Positions 16,740 through 26,300 of a stretch of 64,000 nucleotides of DNA are shown in pieces. Source of the stretch: Flavobacteriaceae bacterium PS02338. GTDB taxonomy: Bacteria; Bacteroidota; Bacteroidia; Sphingobacteriales; Sphingobacteriaceae. The notes beneath the pieces are model-generated. The model had not been told where the DNA came from, searched no databases, and saw nothing but the letters and a program-made list of their open reading frames with translations. Positions within the stretch are counted from its first letter, which is position 1; every line of letters begins with the position of its first letter. A program made the translations under genes and the position numbers. The DNA lies in NCBI GenBank assembly GCA_029959615.1, contig JASCOD010000001.1, positions 310,001 through 374,000 on the forward strand. The letters are read 5' to 3'.

Positions 16740-17582
16740 CTAACCCGCCAATATTTTTTTCATTTCGTTTTTGAACGAGGTAGTATACTCCCTGGTAACG
16801 GTCAATTTTTCGATTTGTGCTTGCGTAAGCACCGGAAGAAATTCTGGCTTGAACAAGACCTTTAAAGTTTTGGACCTAGTACCAGGGAGTTTCCCTTTAA
16901 GCATGTTAAGGTTTACAATTGCCGAAGGATTTACCTGACAAAGTGCTGTACCTGAGTACTGTTCCATAATGTGACTGATTGTGTCTCGTTTAGTATATTC
17001 GTGTCCGGCAATAGTTAGTACCTTAATATTTCTACCTTCCTTATTAATTGAAATAATATCGGTTTCTATGTTCAACATTAACTCCGCTCCATTATGTCTG
17101 ATCAAGAAATTGCCCGGTTTAGATAGCTGTTTTTGTTCTAATGCACTTACGTAAATACGAATTATGTTAGCTATTATAATGTAAATTAGATTAATGGCGC
17201 AAATAAAATGAACTACTCGCCTGTACTCGTAATAAATATATTCTCCAATTTTATCAGCTTTACCAGTAATCACGTAGTACAGTGAAATCAAAACCAGATC
17301 TACGAGGGCAGGCAACAATATACCATCTGTTATTTGTCGAAAAAGCCTATTCAACCATTTCGGTCGCCAAGGAAATTTTCGGTCCAATCGCAAATTGGCA
17401 CAGTGTATTATGAATAGGATCAGATAGCATACAGCAAAACTGATCACAAAAGCAAGGTAAAACATTGGGGTTACAAAGGCTTTTCGTAATAGATACCAAT
17501 GTCCGTTGATGTTAATATCGAAAGCAGCAACGAAACATACGATCAGACGTATGCCGATGAAGTGAAAGCGGTAACTTTTCAT
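16740..17582 (-). CDS. membrane-anchored LytTR-family transcription regulator
   Basis: A 280-residue protein with four predicted membrane helices in the first 155 residues and no receiver domain. A C-terminal LytTR DNA-binding domain (about residues 165-275) carries the pattern DIISINKEGRNIKVLTIAG, then the helix before TALCQVNPSAIVNLNMLKG and a terminal KVLFKPEFLPVL strand. LytTR proteins bind pairs of short direct repeats. It lies 99 bases upstream of the MauE-like gene and has a matching promoter, so it probably regulates that unit or itself in response to a membrane signal. Confidence 0.85.
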   Translation of the reverse strand: MKSYRFHFIGIRLIVCFVAAFDININGHWYLLRKAFVTPMFYLAFVISFAVCYLILFIIHCANLRLDRKFPWRPKWLNRLFRQITDGILLPALVDLVLISLYYVITGKADKIGEYIYYEYRRVVHFICAINLIYIIIANIIRIYVSALEQKQLSKPGNFLIRHNGAELMLNIETDIISINKEGRNIKVLTIAGHEYTKRDTISHIMEQYSGTALCQVNPSAIVNLNMLKGKLPGTRSKTLKVLFKPEFLPVLTQAQIEKLTVTREYTTSFKNEMKKILAG

Positions 17583-17610
17583 CAGTGAGCGTAATTGGTG
17601 TGTTACTCCC

Positions 17611-17642
17611 TAAATGTATTACTGTTTGCTCCGTAAAAACAA
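17611..17642 (-). promoter_or_regulatory. promoter of the LytTR gene
   Basis: On the minus strand: TTGTTT, 18 bases, TACATTTA, 28 bases before the start at 17582. It is identical in boxes and spacing to the promoter at 16666-16697. Confidence 0.7.
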
Positions 17643-17794
17643 GGTTTTTAACAGTTCAGGCATGAAACCATCATAATTTGGGCATTAAACTGCAAAATAA
17701 AGCGTTTTTTGGCATTAAAATAATTGGCAATAGACCTTGGTGGGTTTGTTAAGTATGGGTATCTTATAAAAAGTATAAACCAAAACGAAGAAAA

Positions 17795-17995
17795 ATGATT
17801 TTTAAAATTGATGATCGTGTACAACTCAGTGCCACAAATGGCATGGGACGAAAAGGAACAGTAATGTATGTTTATGATGAAGCGGAGCTACTAAATGGCA
17901 AACCGATAATTAACCAAGGGGATGTGAAGGTCCTATTTGACGGAGACCAAAGTGCAGTAGTTAAGATGCCTTCGGAGCTTAAACTTGTAAATTAA
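17795..17995 (+). CDS. small beta-rich hypothetical protein
   Basis: A 66-residue protein with the look of an SH3/KOW-like barrel: KIDDRVQLSATNGMGRKGTV, a hydrophilic loop, then DVKVLFDGDQSAVVKMPSEL. No signal peptide, no cysteine. It is monocistronic and ends in a good hairpin terminator. The role is unknown; a nucleic-acid or protein-binding fold is a guess from the pattern only. Confidence 0.7.
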   Translation: MIFKIDDRVQLSATNGMGRKGTVMYVYDEAELLNGKPIINQGDVKVLFDGDQSAVVKMPSELKLVN

Positions 17996-18003
17996 GGGAT
18001 TTT

Positions 18004-18024
18004 GGATGGGCTAGTTGCCCATCC
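18004..18024. terminator. intrinsic terminator
   Basis: GGATGGGC (18004-18011) and GCCCATCC (18017-18024) form a perfect 8-base stem with loop TAGTT, followed by a T-rich stretch. It serves the small gene ending at 17995. Confidence 0.85.
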
Positions 18025-18096
18025 TTTCTTTCTCCGATTTCCTGGCAGGTGACCTCCGAATTTTCGGCACTGCTTTTCTCATCTTGTCTTTTTTTA

Positions 18097-19578
18097 TTAT
18101 TCTGTTTCAAACTGCAAAATGTATTCCTGCCCTTCTTCGAAAGAGTTGCTTTTGTTCAGTTTGTCCGTAATGCTGTTCATGTCTTCGCCGTGCAGTGTTG
18201 CGCTGAATTCCCAGGCACGCATTAGCATGTTGATGTAAATTTCCGGATCGTCGCGCCGGCTAAGCGCACGAAGTGCCCCCAGGTAGTCTTCGCGGTACAC
18301 CGTAGGAATGATAATTTTTGACTGCCCTTTTACAGTGAGTTCCGCATTCATCATGACCCTGGCCAACCTACCATTACCATCTACAAAGGGATGAACCTCG
18401 CTGATGAGGAACATCATATACGCGGCCTTCGCAAATGGATCTTGCAGTGCATTGTAGTACTCGAAGCCCTTATGTAAGGTTCCTGTAACCAAGGTAACAT
18501 CTACAAAGTCGGTATTTCCGGCCATATTGTTTCTATTCTTAAATTCTCCCGGATTTTTTTCTGGTCTGGCACTGAGCATCAGTTTATGTCGATATTTTAA
18601 GATGTCGAGCATTTCTGAGGGATCTTTTGGTGTGATGGTCATTTCCGTGCGGTTGCTCACAATATGATAAGTGCCCAGTACGTCGTGTCCGTCTTCATGT
18701 CTTGCAGGCAACGGCTTTCCAGTCCTGATAATTTCTAAAGCTTCCTCCACTTTAAACTTTGTGCCTTCAATAAAATTGGAGAAATATGCTTCGTAGAAGG
18801 CGAAGTTTCGGAAGGCTGCGTCGCTAAGGTTTTTCTCCGGTCTATCCGGAAAGGTCTTTTCTTGCAGTGCGGTAAAAAGCTTGTTGAAACGATCGATACG
18901 TACAGTGTCGTAAGGCAGTCCGAATACACGCGCTTGCGCTGCCGCCGATTTGAGAATTTTGGAAGGTCTGGTTACGAGCATGGCACCGATGATCCGGTCC
19001 AGTTGGGTGAACTCCTTTTCCATACCAGTCTGTTCGGCAATTGCTCGGGCTTCGTCCCGTAATTGGTTGAGCGCTTGTTCTCCACGTACACGGATAATAT
19101 TATCCAGTTTGATCTCCAGTTCCGGAATAGTAAGGGTCTTGGAATTTGGTCCAGGTTTTCTGGATTGTTGCAGGTTTTCGAGAATAGCCCGCGCCTGGCT
19201 GGAAGCGTATAGCCCATCAACGAATTGATAATCGCTTTCCAGTGGTTCCGGTCCCTTCATAATATTCAATGTAATACCAGGATAACTTACCTTGCGCTCG
19301 TAAGTGTAGGTTATGAATAAATCGCCGGTGCTTGTTGCCTTGAATTCTATGGCAGAGCGGTGGCTTAAGAGCGCACCATTATAAAGATGTCCGATGATCT
19401 TGAAGATATTGCGTTCAATGATAATTGCTTCCTCTTCATTTAGGTTGGAAGTATAAATCTTGGGGGCTATCTTTTTAAGTTTTTTCTGCTTAACTAATGC
19501 CGAAATACTACGGCTGATTTCTGGATCGCTAGAAGCGAAGATAATTTCTTGCAGATGTAATGGGATGGTCTTGTCCAT
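18097..19578 (-). CDS. Fic-family AMP-transferase fused to an AbiEi-like N-terminal domain
   Basis: A 493-residue protein. Residues 1-110 resemble the winged-helix antitoxin/regulator domain of AbiEi-type proteins (LVKQKKLKKIAPKIYTSNL, then LYNGALLSHRSAIEF). The Fic half holds the active site HPFVDGNGR (396-404), which transfers AMP or another nucleotide to target hydroxyls. It also carries an N-terminal inhibitory motif SNFIEG (267-272), matching (S/T)xxxE(G/N) of class II Fic proteins. It is thus likely a self-inhibited Fic enzyme with its own DNA-binding module. The upstream 200 bases hold degenerate direct repeats. Fic function is well supported; regulation by the N-terminal part is inferred. 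Confidence 0.92.
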   Translation of the reverse strand: MDKTIPLHLQEIIFASSDPEISRSISALVKQKKLKKIAPKIYTSNLNEEEAIIIERNIFKIIGHLYNGALLSHRSAIEFKATSTGDLFITYTYERKVSYPGITLNIMKGPEPLESDYQFVDGLYASSQARAILENLQQSRKPGPNSKTLTIPELEIKLDNIIRVRGEQALNQLRDEARAIAEQTGMEKEFTQLDRIIGAMLVTRPSKILKSAAAQARVFGLPYDTVRIDRFNKLFTALQEKTFPDRPEKNLSDAAFRNFAFYEAYFSNFIEGTKFKVEEALEIIRTGKPLPARHEDGHDVLGTYHIVSNRTEMTITPKDPSEMLDILKYRHKLMLSARPEKNPGEFKNRNNMAGNTDFVDVTLVTGTLHKGFEYYNALQDPFAKAAYMMFLISEVHPFVDGNGRLARVMMNAELTVKGQSKIIIPTVYREDYLGALRALSRRDDPEIYINMLMRAWEFSATLHGEDMNSITDKLNKSNSFEEGQEYILQFETE

Positions 19579-19581
19579 GGC

Positions 19582-19782
19582 ACAAAATTTTTAAGGCAAA
19601 ATACCTTCTAAGGGTACTGTGCACAAATTTTTGAGGCTAAACCATTGATTATTCACAAACTTTTGCCGTTAGCAACGAATCTCGACGAACAAAAAAATAC
19701 TGTTAAACCTCACAACTATGCTGCAATTTACAAAAATCTAAGGCTAAAACGGAATATATTACAAATATTTGCGGATAAACAG
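19582..19782. repeat. degenerate direct repeats upstream of the Fic gene
   Basis: An AT-rich unit resembling ACAAATTTTTGAGGCTAAAC occurs at about 19582-19605, 19623-19643, 19730-19752 and 19761-19782, with a weaker match at 19655-19673. The spacing is irregular. The first copy begins 4 bases before the Fic start codon. They may be operator sites for the AbiEi-like domain; base composition makes some matches expected by chance. Confidence 0.4.
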
Positions 19783-19821
19783 TTTCTTTAGTACTATTAA
19801 TCAACGAGACTGTTGGTCCGC

Positions 19822-20193
19822 TTATTTACTCTTCATCAAAAAATCGACCTGGTTTTTCAAGTGATCAATTTGCAACTTCAGGTCCACGATATATCGCTCA
19901 TAAATCTCATTATCTTTAGTAGAAACCTGCATCTGCGTAGCAGCTTGACCACCTGATTGGTTAAAGTTCTGAAAGATGTAGGTATCTTCTTCACCGATAA
20001 GCGTACTTACTTTTACATCTAAAATATTAGCAATCGCCTTTAATCTTTTCAATGATGCATTTTCAGGATTGTTCTCAATTGCAGAATAGCTTTGTTGTTT
20101 AATATTTAGTTTCGCAGCCATAAACTCTTGGCTGTACTCCTTTTCGCTACGAATCTTTTTTATCAGTTCACTCGCACTTACCGTATCTCCCAT
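19822..20193 (-). CDS. XRE-family transcriptional regulator with C-terminal coiled coil
   Basis: A 123-residue protein. Residues 8-66 form a Cro/C1 helix-turn-helix (LIKKIRSEKEYSQEFMAAKL, KQQSYSAIENN, LKRLKAIANILDVKVSTLIG). The C-terminal 35 residues (IYERYIVDLKLQIDHLKNQV) form a coiled coil that would drive oligomerisation. Three contiguous 20-base repeats begin 5 bases before its start, so it very likely represses itself. It is divergent from the RHS locus at 20404 and may also control that locus. Confidence 0.88.
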   Translation of the reverse strand: MGDTVSASELIKKIRSEKEYSQEFMAAKLNIKQQSYSAIENNPENASLKRLKAIANILDVKVSTLIGEEDTYIFQNFNQSGGQAATQMQVSTKDNEIYERYIVDLKLQIDHLKNQVDFLMKSK

Positions 20194-20197
20194 CGTA

Positions 20198-20257
20198 TTA
20201 CAAATAATGCCTGTTAATTACAAATACAACCTGTTACTTACAATTGATACCTGTTGG
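20198..20257. promoter_or_regulatory. three contiguous 20-base repeats (operator array)
   Basis: Units 20198-20217, 20218-20237 and 20238-20257 follow one another without a gap. Each begins TTACAA and has CCTGTT at the same place. Twenty bases is close to two helical turns, so bound proteins would sit on one face of the DNA. The array lies directly upstream of the XRE start at 20193 and 147 bases before the first RHS-locus gene. Confidence 0.75.
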
Positions 20258-20337
20258 GACGAGCCTACATAATATCGAAGTTTGCATTAACAATGTGCTA
20301 AAATTATCACTTTAAGGCTTCGGTTTGATTATTCTGA

Positions 20338-20345
20338 TAACTTTG
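20338..20345 (+). promoter_or_regulatory. putative -7 box of the RHS locus
   Basis: TAACTTTG matches TAnnTTTG and lies 58 bases before the ATG at 20404. The corresponding -33 TTG box is not evident at normal spacing, so this is a moderate call. Confidence 0.45.
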
Positions 20346-20403
20346 TACTCGATTTTTTTTTAACCAAAAATATAACCAAGGCTATTCACGCCAACTAAAA
20401 CTG

Positions 20404-22650
20404 ATGAAAACTTGCGCTGCGGATGCAGGCATACTACTCTTACTGGCTACACTGCTTACAAATATCTCAACGGTATTTGCTCAGTCTAATTTAAATGATA
20501 CCCTTCAGCTTTCCTTATCTGGAGTACATCAAGGTTTTGAATTTGAAAATGTGGCAAATCGGCTATCGGAGCTGACAGCTATTTCTATACCATTTGTGGA
20601 AGAGGAGAGTTCGTTGGGTCAGCGTCTCAGTGCTACAATGATGCGCGACCTGACGAATTCGCACGGACATATCGACGTGGGATATTCCTATGGATTGAAT
20701 ACGGTTTTCATTGACACCAGCAGAAGTATAGGCAGCATTTTCAGGACATCGGGCAATTTCTCATCAGCCATCGGCGGCGTACCGATCAACGTCAGCTTCA
20801 ACTATTCTTCACTCAGGGTGCCTTTGGGTACGAATAATTATTTCAGGTTCAGTCTGGATAAGGAACGTTTGGTGCAGCAACAAAAGGAAAAACTTTCCGG
20901 ATCGATCAGTAAACTAGATAAACAGCAGGCATCCTTACAAAACAGGAAGGCAGAACTGACCGGGATCATGGGCTATCTGGAAGTGAAACTGGAACAGTTG
21001 AAGCGTTTGGCAGTCCGTGAAGGCTTACAACAACGGAAGGCGCTTTCAGAAAGGTTAGGTGACAGCATTTCGGGCCGTAAACCTGTATTACCAGATACCT
21101 TACAACGAAAGCCATTGGACTATCAGCTGTATTACGATAGTTTGACGAAAATATATTCGAGGATTGTTGCTGCCCAAGGTAAAATCGACAGTCTGACGGC
21201 TAACATTGATGTTGCAAAGGAAAAGCTTGCTTCCTATCAGAGCATGTTGGCTTCGCCCGCACTTCCTGGAACCAGCTTCAATAAATTCAACCTTTTACAG
21301 AGCATCCGCACGTTAGATGTCGGGTTGAGTTATCCGAAGACAACGGCAATGTCCGGTCAGAATGTGCCCATCAAGGGATTACATCTGGAGATCCAGCATC
21401 GCAAATTCTATCTTTCGGTTGCCAGTGGATTGACACTCAATAACCTCATGTTGAGCACGAATGAAATACAGAACAAACTCAACTATAACCAGAATGTATT
21501 CAACAACTTCGATTTTCAGCAGATCAGAAAAAATGGTTGGCTAACGGCAATCAAGTCCGGATATGGAACCATCGATGGAACACACGCATTTGTAGGCTTC
21601 AATTACCTGAGCAATACTCGTTTTGTTGATCCCGGAACGCCAGTTGACCAGCAAGGGTATGACCCGGCTGCCTCACTGGAACTGGATCTGCGCTATGTAC
21701 CTAAATTCTTGAAAGGTAGCGCCCTTGATGTGGTCTACGGAAAGACCTCGATCAATAGGCAGGTAGATACCGTCACGGAAATGCGTGTTTTCCCTTCCTT
21801 ATTTTCCTCTTATTCCTCCAACCTGCTATTGACCAGGTATACCCAAAACATCAACCGTCTGCGTTCCGATTTGTCATTGACTTATCGCCGGATTGATCCT
21901 TACGTAAACACCTCCACTTTCGGAATGATGCAGCCCAACAACCAACGGATGGAAGTTAAGACCAACCACCGTTTGAGCAAATTCGTGAAGTTGGGGTTAT
22001 TGTACCGATTGGAAGAAACTTTGCGTATGTTGGCAGGAACAAATCATCTGCGCTTAAACGTTTCCGGAGCGAATGTGAGCGGAAATTATACCAGCTATTT
22101 CAGCTACTCGGTGTTTGTTAATCACATTCAGCACCGATTCAGGTTACCCGGAACTGGCGCTGTGAACCGCGGTAACAATTACCTGTTTGGTACAAGTCTG
22201 GTTTCGACTTATGATCTGGGGACACTCAAATCAAGTTCTGTACTGACCTACAACGACTACCTGATTACCGATAGCTTGACGCTGAGCAAATATACGCAGT
22301 TCGGCCTGATGCAATCAATCTTTGACAAACGTTACACAGCTGGAATTTCGTATGACTATTTCTTCCGAAATACCGAAGGTGTTGTTTCGGGAACGAATGT
22401 ATTCGGACTTTCCGGCAAATACAACTTTACGAAGATCAAGCTGGGTGCCGGACTGAAACTGGCTTCCGATTTTCTAAGCTCCAGCAGTATGGGCGGACAT
22501 GTGGAAGCGATCTGGGCGGCAAACAAATTCTTGGAGGTCAATGTCCGGGCAGAGCGCTTTGTGCTTGGCGATTTCTACCGCAATTACTACCGTTCGCAAT
22601 ACGAGCAGTTTCCTTATTTGCTAACCCTACAAACACGATTTAAACTATAA
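20404..22650 (+). CDS. outer-membrane beta-barrel protein of the RHS locus
   Basis: A 748-residue protein with a signal peptide (ending STVFAQ, about residue 27), a periplasmic region, a long coiled coil (about residues 155-235, KEKLSGSISKLDKQQASLQN) and about 450 residues of alternating strands ending in LLTLQTRFKL, consistent with an outer-membrane barrel. It is the first gene of a six-gene plus-strand unit that ends in the RHS toxin, with 1- to 19-base spacings. An export channel or surface anchor for the RHS proteins is the likely role. I do not recognise a named family. Confidence 0.82.
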   Translation: MKTCAADAGILLLLATLLTNISTVFAQSNLNDTLQLSLSGVHQGFEFENVANRLSELTAISIPFVEEESSLGQRLSATMMRDLTNSHGHIDVGYSYGLNTVFIDTSRSIGSIFRTSGNFSSAIGGVPINVSFNYSSLRVPLGTNNYFRFSLDKERLVQQQKEKLSGSISKLDKQQASLQNRKAELTGIMGYLEVKLEQLKRLAVREGLQQRKALSERLGDSISGRKPVLPDTLQRKPLDYQLYYDSLTKIYSRIVAAQGKIDSLTANIDVAKEKLASYQSMLASPALPGTSFNKFNLLQSIRTLDVGLSYPKTTAMSGQNVPIKGLHLEIQHRKFYLSVASGLTLNNLMLSTNEIQNKLNYNQNVFNNFDFQQIRKNGWLTAIKSGYGTIDGTHAFVGFNYLSNTRFVDPGTPVDQQGYDPAASLELDLRYVPKFLKGSALDVVYGKTSINRQVDTVTEMRVFPSLFSSYSSNLLLTRYTQNINRLRSDLSLTYRRIDPYVNTSTFGMMQPNNQRMEVKTNHRLSKFVKLGLLYRLEETLRMLAGTNHLRLNVSGANVSGNYTSYFSYSVFVNHIQHRFRLPGTGAVNRGNNYLFGTSLVSTYDLGTLKSSSVLTYNDYLITDSLTLSKYTQFGLMQSIFDKRYTAGISYDYFFRNTEGVVSGTNVFGLSGKYNFTKIKLGAGLKLASDFLSSSSMGGHVEAIWAANKFLEVNVRAERFVLGDFYRNYYRSQYEQFPYLLTLQTRFKL

Positions 22651-22651
22651 G

Positions 22652-23371
22652 ATGATGAAAAAGGTACTTTTTGTAATGATGTTGATATGGTGTGGACTTG
22701 CACAGGCACAGACCAATATCATGTTGGTCTCTCTACCGGACAAGGATACGATAGACCACCGTTATCCAGTGTTTACCTGGTTCTATACCCAGGCACCAGA
22801 AGGACGGGAAGAGATCAGGTACAACTATGTTTTGGTACAGCTGGACCCGAACCAGAGCGCTTTGGCGGGTGTAACGGTCAACCAGCCCTTGTTGCGGATC
22901 AATGGCATTTCTGGCTTTCAATTGGTTTACCCATTTGATGCGCCAGAACTACAGTACGGGAAACGATACGGCTGGCAGCTCGAAAAGACGATCAACAATG
23001 TGATCTTTGAAAAGTCGGAAGCCTGGGAATTTACCCTCTACCGTGAGGTACTGTTACCTGCAAAATATGCGTTGCTAAATACCGACTACAGCGCCACGAT
23101 CTATGACGTTACAGACGATGGTTTTTTCTTCAAGCTGCCAAGCAGGTATCCTGTTTCCGGAAATCCAAAAACCAGGATTACCGATGCTCATGGAAATGAA
23201 ATGCAGGTTGTTTTTGGGCAGGACAAAAAACTCAGCTCAGAGGAAGAACCTGAAAAAACCGGGAGAGGGTTCTATTATTTGCAGACCGGAAGTTACCCCT
23301 CCGGAACCTATTCATTGATTGTGACAGACCCGAAGGGCAATGTCCATAACACGCGATTTCGTATCAAGTAA
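22652..23371 (+). CDS. secreted beta-sandwich hypothetical protein of the RHS locus
   Basis: A 239-residue protein with a signal peptide (residues 1-20, ending GLAQAQ), then strands in a pattern like one or two Ig/Fn3 domains (HRYPVFTWFYTQAP, YGKRYGWQLEK). It has no catalytic motif. It starts one base after the barrel gene, so it is co-translated with it. Probably a periplasmic or surface partner of the barrel protein. Confidence 0.75.
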   Translation: MMKKVLFVMMLIWCGLAQAQTNIMLVSLPDKDTIDHRYPVFTWFYTQAPEGREEIRYNYVLVQLDPNQSALAGVTVNQPLLRINGISGFQLVYPFDAPELQYGKRYGWQLEKTINNVIFEKSEAWEFTLYREVLLPAKYALLNTDYSATIYDVTDDGFFFKLPSRYPVSGNPKTRITDAHGNEMQVVFGQDKKLSSEEEPEKTGRGFYYLQTGSYPSGTYSLIVTDPKGNVHNTRFRIK

Positions 23372-23390
23372 CCTGCACAACTGAAACTTT

Positions 23391-26300
23391 ATGAAAAATA
23401 CAATCTCGATGATGACAACTACCAAAAGGATCAGATATGATGCCCTGGCGCTTGCCGTTCTCCTATTTATCCAAGAAACGGCACCGGGGTTTGCCCACGT
23501 TTTTGCTGATCCAGTAAAATTGCTGCCAAAGGTGGTGCATTACAATTCAGGCGGAGACCCCATGAAAACGGTTTCTGACCAACTGCTGGAAGAAGAAACG
23601 GTCCCTGCTTTGGATGCCCAAGTAAATCTTCCTGCCATTCCCGGTGGACCGGACCAACCGGAATACCAGAGCTTTTCGCCCGTTGGAGCGGACCAGATGG
23701 TCAACCTTTTTACCGGAGATTTTTCCTACAACGTTCCGCTATTGGACATTGACGGCTATCCGATCAACCTTGCCTATAGTGCCGGACCGGGTATGGAGCA
23801 GGAAGCTTCCTGGGTCGGATTGGGCTGGAGCTTAAATCCAGGTGTAATCAACCGAAGTATGCGCGGAATTCCTGACGATTTCAATGGTAAGGACGAAATT
23901 GTGCAGGAATACAACCAGAAACCGAACTGGACGGTCGGAACTTCGGTCGCTGCAAATTACGAGTTGTTCTCCATTGATTTGACAAATGCAAGTGGCGGAA
24001 CGGACACCATTGGAGGGTTTGGACTATCTGCAAGGTTGGGTGTTGAGTACAATAATTACATGGGATATGGCGCCGACTTTTCTATAGGTCCTTCTTTCAA
24101 CATCGCAAAGAAGATCGGATTTGAATGCGGCCTAGAGTTTACGGGCAGCAGCCAGGGTGGTGCTTCCGTTGGTACCTATGCAGCAGTCAGTAAGGGCAGC
24201 AGTAATGGGGCTACCATTAACAAACTAACGGTAGGCTCATCATTTAATTCCAGACAGGGCTTGCAACAAGCTTCAATTAATTTATCTAGTGAGCGTAAAG
24301 TGGCTGATCACGATAGGTACACAAAACATGCAATACAAAAGGGAGCAGCAGGGACTGGTAGATCAGGTAGTAGCTTAGGCTCCACTTTCAACTTTGGAAT
24401 GTCCAGCTTTGTACCACAGATCCCCTTTTCTACTACTTCAAATTCATTTACCGCACGTTTTAAACTGGGAGGCGATGTCACCGGAAATGACCTCTCCGGA
24501 GCATTCAGCGGTTTCTTTACTAAAAGTAAATTGACAAGTAATAGCAGAACGCTTAAAGCCTACGGTTATAGCAACTTGGAAAAAGGACAAGGGAACAACA
24601 ATGCGATGCTTGATTTCAACAGGGAAAACAATGCGGCTTTTACGAAAAATACGCCAGCACTGCCAATTCCTCACCTCATGTACGACGTCTATTCCGTAAG
24701 CGGACAGGGAGTTTCCGGTAGCTACCGGATGGACCGCCAGGATATGGGGTATGTCTTCGATCCATCTGTCACTAGCTCGACGAATTCCTATACGGTCGGC
24801 GGCGAAGTTGGCCTGGGAGTAACTTTCAAGGCAGGGATTGATGTTGGTGCGGTATTCGCACGGGGAAGCAGCGGCGTGTGGATTGAGGGCAACGACGCAG
24901 CAAGAAAGATCCGTTACGATAAAAAGGGCGGTCTTTTTCGGGATGCGGATGAAATGGCCTATGATGAGGGCGATAGCGAGTTCCAAAATATCGGTGGACC
25001 GAAAGCGGCATATTTTCCGGTTTCAAATCCCAAGAAGCTTTCCGGATCGTTAAGGACAAGTTCCGGTGACAACTATAGCTTGAGTAATTCCAAGAGCTTG
25101 CGTTTCAGAAGAAACCAGCCTATGACCAGCTTTACCGTTGCCGAGCTAAAGAACGGCATCGGGCCTACCCAATTACCGCCAGTTGCCCATGCGAATACCT
25201 TGACCGGAATCGATCACCATGTAGGCGCATTCACGGTGACCAAAATGGACGGTTCCCGCTACTACTACGGCCTTCCGGCATATAGCAAGATACAGCGTAA
25301 TGTAACATTCGCTGTCGGCGAAGGGAAATCATCAGCACGCACTCCAGACTGGAATACGCGATTAGTAGGTTACAGCAGCCAGGATGCCTCCGTGGATAAT
25401 ACCATGGGTTTGGATAACCATTTTAATGCACAGACCATCCCTCAGTATGCACATTCATACTTGTTGACCGCTTGGTTGAGCGCGGAATATGTGGATAGCG
25501 ACAACATTCCAGGGCCAAGTAAAGATGATCTTGGAGCGTATGTAGAATTCAAGTACAAGCAGGTAGAAAACTTTAAATGGCGAAATCCGGTGCAATATTA
25601 TAAAGCGATGCACGACCGTGGTCTGAATACAGATTCAACAGATGATCGTGCGAGTTACATCTACGGTGAAAAGGAACTTTGGTACCTGGACACCATAAAG
25701 ACAAAGAACCACGTGCTGATCTGCTACACTTCCGACCGAAAGGATGCCGTTTCCGTTAATGGCGAAGCTGGGGGATTGAGCGGATCGAATTCCAGGATGC
25801 AGAAACTGGACAGCCTGATGTTATATTCGGCTCCCGATCTTCGGGAAAACGGCGCTAACGCCATTCCGATTAAGGTGATCCATTTTGTTTACGACTACAG
25901 TTTGTGCCGCAACTATCCGGGAAACCTCGAAGCGGATTCCGATGATAGTAGACAGGGAGGTAAACTTACCTTGAAGTCGGTTTATGTCACCCAACAGAAA
26001 TCTTATAGAGGAGAACGGACACCTTATACTTTCACTTACGGTTTCAACCCGTTGTATAATCCGAACCATGTAGACAGATGGGGAACCTACAAACCTAATC
26101 CGGGAGGACTGACAGGAAACGAATATTCAGATCCCCTTACCAACGCTGAATTTCCATATACCGGCCATGACAGGCAAAACGCTGATCAATGGGCATCGGC
26201 ATGGAACCTCACTGAGATCGGACTTCCTACCGGTGGACGGATGACTATTTCTTATGAATCTGATGACTACGCTTACGTACAGCACAAAAAGGCGAAGCAG

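Noticed and set aside
20198..20257. Possible CRISPR-type array
   Set aside because: Units are contiguous with no spacers, only three copies occur, and no cas genes are present; an operator array fits better.
24444..24986. 180-residue minus-strand frame
   Set aside because: It lies wholly inside the giant RHS-associated gene and has no ribosome site or recognisable motif.
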